A stretch of 9,622 bases of DNA from Nitrospirota bacterium (GTDB taxonomy: Bacteria; Nitrospirota; JACRHJ01). A model generated the notes under the pieces. It was given only the letters and a program-made list of their open reading frames with translations. It was not told the origin of the DNA and did not search any database. Both the position numbers and the translations under genes were made by a program. Below, piece after piece: positions 7,794-9,622 of this stretch. The stretch lies in NCBI GenBank assembly GCA_021815285.1, contig JAKAHE010000071.1, positions 1 to 9,622 on the forward strand. The letters are read 5' to 3'. How positions within the stretch are numbered: the stretch's first letter is position 1; every line of letters begins with the position of its first letter.

Positions 7794-8663
7794 CTATTTC
7801 AGGATATTCATCAGCGCTTCCGCGTCGTCTCCGGCAAGCGAGCCCTTCGCAATGCCCACACTCACCGTATGCCTGCCAAGCGCCTTGTACAGGGGGAGCA
7901 TCTCCGGCAGGTATTTCTCGATTGCCTCAATGTGTCCCGCAACCGTCTCCACGTCCCCCCTCGCTATCGGCCCGGTCAGGGCGTCCGGCACACCCACCCG
8001 CTCGACATTATTGACCGTGCCCCGGACGAGCGGCATGACGGCCTTTACCGCCTCGTCCCGTCTCATCCCTAAAGCCTCGTAAATCATCACGGCGAAGTCC
8101 AGAACCGCGACGAGGTAATTGGATGCTACGGCTGCACCTGCATGATAAAGGGCCTTCTTCTCGCCCGGTATCATCACCAGCAGGCCGCCCAGCGCCTCGA
8201 CTATTTCCTTGCCGTCGGGAATAGCCTCTGCGTCGCCCTCTATGCTGAAATACGACCCGGGCAGGTTCCTTACCGCCTGCTCGGACGACGCCAGGCTCTG
8301 CATCGGATGTATAGATAGCGCCAGGGCGCCCGCCTTCCTCGCGGGATCAAGGACTTTCGAGCCGAGCGCGCCGCTCATGTGGATTGCCAAAGAACCTTTT
8401 GTAAATCCGCCGCCTTCCGCTATCCTCTTGCAGGTATCCCGTATCGCCTTGTCCGGCGTCGTTATGAAGACCCAGTCCGCGCCGGACGCGCCTTTCGCCG
8501 GGTCGGTTCCCGGCTCGCCCGCCCCTATGAACGCCGCGGCTTTTTCAGCCTTTGAAATGCTTCTCGATACTACGCCCCTGATTTCGTATCCCCGCTCCCG
8601 CAGGATTCTGCCGACCGCCTGCCCTACCACGCCCGCGCCTATTATTGAAACTGATTTAGGCAT
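7794..8663 (-). CDS. Rossmann-fold NAD(P)-binding protein with DUF2520 domain, function unknown
   Basis: This 289-residue protein is not a known Wood-Ljungdahl enzyme. The N-terminal Rossmann domain has the dinucleotide loop G9-A-G-V-V-G14, and after the second strand S33-R34-S35, a pattern often associated with NADP preference. The ITTPDKAI segment (about 67-74) and H95-M-S-G are typical of the ketopantoate reductase / F420-dependent NADP oxidoreductase superfamily. The C-terminal all-helical DUF2520-like part includes H119-P-M-Q, Y173-H-A-G and T-G-P-x-A-R-G-D (230-237). The family is uncharacterised and often sits in unrelated contexts, so placement here may or may not mean a role in the pathway. 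The ATG at 8663 lacks a good nearby ribosome site; the closest, GGAGA at 8703-8699, is 35 bases upstream. No alternative in-frame start was seen before an upstream stop. It is 48 bases after cooC. Confidence 0.85.
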   Translation of the reverse strand: MPKSVSIIGAGVVGQAVGRILRERGYEIRGVVSRSISKAEKAAAFIGAGEPGTDPAKGASGADWVFITTPDKAIRDTCKRIAEGGGFTKGSLAIHMSGALGSKVLDPARKAGALALSIHPMQSLASSEQAVRNLPGSYFSIEGDAEAIPDGKEIVEALGGLLVMIPGEKKALYHAGAAVASNYLVAVLDFAVMIYEALGMRRDEAVKAVMPLVRGTVNNVERVGVPDALTGPIARGDVETVAGHIEAIEKYLPEMLPLYKALGRHTVSVGIAKGSLAGDDAEALMNILK

Positions 8664-8711
8664 ATTGTAACGACTGCCAACCCAACAGGTCAGGTTCGTC
8701 TCCTGCCGCCT

Positions 8712-9476
8712 TTATGGTATTTCCAGCCCGTCGAGAATCTTATACAGCGCGCTTACGGCCCTCGACTCCTCTGGAAGCTTCACGAGCGGCGTCCCCTGCA
8801 TATCGTACTGCGTTATCAACTCGTCAGCCGGGACGGTCCCGGCAAGGAGAAGCCCCTGCTTTTCCACGGTCTCCTTAAGTTCTTCGGGGAGGCCAGGGCC
8901 ATTTACGCGGTTTACGATAAAAACCCGTTTCCCGACTTTAAGCCCCAGTTCGTCAACTATCCCGTTTACCCGCCCGGCGGTAAGTATCCCCCGCACGGAA
9001 GGCTCGGAGATTATTAACAGCAGGTCGGTATCCTGCGTCGTCCTGCGCGAGAGATGCTCAAGTCCCGCCTCGTTGTCCGTGACAATATAGGGATAGCTGT
9101 CCAGGAGATGATCCGTATATTTCCTGATTACGTTATTCGCCGCGCAGTAGCAGCCCGGCCCTTCCGGGCGGCCCATCACAAGCAGGTCGAAGCCTTTCGC
9201 CTCCGTAATAACCTGCGCTATGCGCATGTCGAGATATTCGTCCAGGGACATGCCGTGCGGACGGCTCCCGGCGGTGCCAAGCGCCTCTTCGCGCAGACCG
9301 CCCACCGTGCCTTCGCAGTGGACGCCCAACACCTCGTTCAAGTTCGAGTTGGCGTCCGCGTCAACCGCGAGCACCGGGCCTTTCCGCCTCTCTATCAGAT
9401 ACCGGATAACCAGCCCGGTAAGCGTCGTTTTTCCCGTGCCGCCCTTCCCGGCGACGGCTATAGTAAACGCTGACAT
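8712..9476 (-). CDS. cooC: CooC/AcsF-family nickel-insertion ATPase
   Basis: This 254-residue MinD/SIMIBI-class P-loop ATPase is expected to deliver nickel during maturation of the CODH C-cluster and/or the ACS A-cluster. It shows a deviant Walker A, G10-K-G-G-T-G-K-T-T18, with the signature lysine K11; the switch segment VDADAN (38-43); and the metal-binding pair C109-Y-C111 in GPGCYCAANN, which in CooC binds Ni or Zn at the dimer interface. YIVTDNEAGLEHLSRR (130-145) follows as the Walker B/switch II region. The ATG at 9476 shares its A with the stop of the upstream gene (TAATG) and has AGGGA (9487-9483) 6 bases before it, so it is probably translated by coupling. Whether it serves AcsA (CooC) or AcsB (AcsF) cannot be told from sequence alone; it is the only such gene in the window. 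Confidence 0.93.
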   Translation of the reverse strand: MSAFTIAVAGKGGTGKTTLTGLVIRYLIERRKGPVLAVDADANSNLNEVLGVHCEGTVGGLREEALGTAGSRPHGMSLDEYLDMRIAQVITEAKGFDLLVMGRPEGPGCYCAANNVIRKYTDHLLDSYPYIVTDNEAGLEHLSRRTTQDTDLLLIISEPSVRGILTAGRVNGIVDELGLKVGKRVFIVNRVNGPGLPEELKETVEKQGLLLAGTVPADELITQYDMQGTPLVKLPEESRAVSALYKILDGLEIP

Positions 9477-9622
9477 TATATTTCCCTGAATTTCTTCCTT
9501 ATTTCTTCGGCCTTACCGCAGGTCATCTTGCCTTCCGGGCATTTCCCCTTGAGGCAGCCGGGGCCTGCGCCCTTGAACAATACCGGGGCAACCTTCTTCG
9601 CCTCGCGCAGCATCTGCGTCGC
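9476..9622 (-). CDS. C-terminal tail of an unidentified Cys-containing protein (runs off the right edge)
   Basis: An open frame enters from the right edge and ends with TAA at 9478-9476, giving the last 48 residues. The tail reads ATQMLREAKKVAPVLFKGAG, then a segment with three cysteines spaced C-x4-C-x6-C (GCLKGKC ... TCGKAEE), then a basic end (IRKKFREI). It is too short for its own ORF call but its codon use resembles the neighbours, and the TAATG overlap with cooC supports it being real. The cysteines suggest metal or Fe-S binding. A methylene-H4folate reductase partner (MetV-like) or another CODH/ACS accessory protein would suit the context, but I do not recognise the tail and do not assign it. 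Confidence 0.75.
   Translation of the reverse strand, partial: ATQMLREAKKVAPVLFKGAGPGCLKGKCPEGKMTCGKAEEIRKKFREI

Noticed and set aside
9476..9622. Assigning the right-edge tail to MetV (methylene-H4folate reductase C-terminal domain)
   Set aside because: The GPGCLKGKC segment only loosely recalls the NGPCGG...GKCE motif I associate with that domain and lies nearer the C-terminus than I would expect.

Overview
This window is a dense block of genes, all on the minus strand, that encodes the carbonyl branch of the bacterial Wood-Ljungdahl (reductive acetyl-CoA) pathway. Read in the direction of transcription, from high to low coordinates, the order is: the end of an unidentified Cys-containing protein, a CooC/AcsF-type nickel-insertion ATPase, a Rossmann/DUF2520 oxidoreductase-like protein, acsE, acsD, acsC, acsB, acsA (cooS) and the start of fhs. 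The block continues past both edges of the window.

The DNA is GC-rich, with strong bacterial Shine-Dalgarno sites before most genes. AcsB carries the N-terminal CODH-contacting domain of the bacterial enzyme, and formate-tetrahydrofolate ligase lies next door. Together these point to an anaerobic bacterium with an H4folate-based pathway: an acetogen, a sulfate reducer or a related uncultured lineage. The sequence alone does not fix the phylum, nor whether the pathway runs towards acetyl-CoA synthesis or oxidation.

Layout: 9622-9476 is the C-terminal tail of an upstream gene whose stop overlaps the cooC start (TAATG). 9476-8712 is cooC. 8663-7794 is the DUF2520 gene, with a small hairpin just after its stop. 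7716-340 is the five-gene core acsE-acsD-acsC-acsB-acsA, with spacers of 12 to 23 bases. A 9-bp GC-rich hairpin at 304-330 separates acsA from fhs, which runs from 271 off the left edge.

How they work together: Fhs activates formate to formyl-H4folate at the start of the methyl branch, whose later enzymes are not in the window. AcsE moves the methyl group from CH3-H4folate to the cobalt of the AcsC/AcsD corrinoid iron-sulfur protein. AcsA reduces CO2 to CO. AcsB joins CO, the methyl group and CoA into acetyl-CoA. The CooC-family ATPase is expected to load nickel into AcsA and/or AcsB. All the metal ligands and catalytic residues I could check are present, so the core system looks intact. The least explained member is the DUF2520 protein. 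I found no RNA genes, mobile elements, CRISPR arrays or clear promoters.
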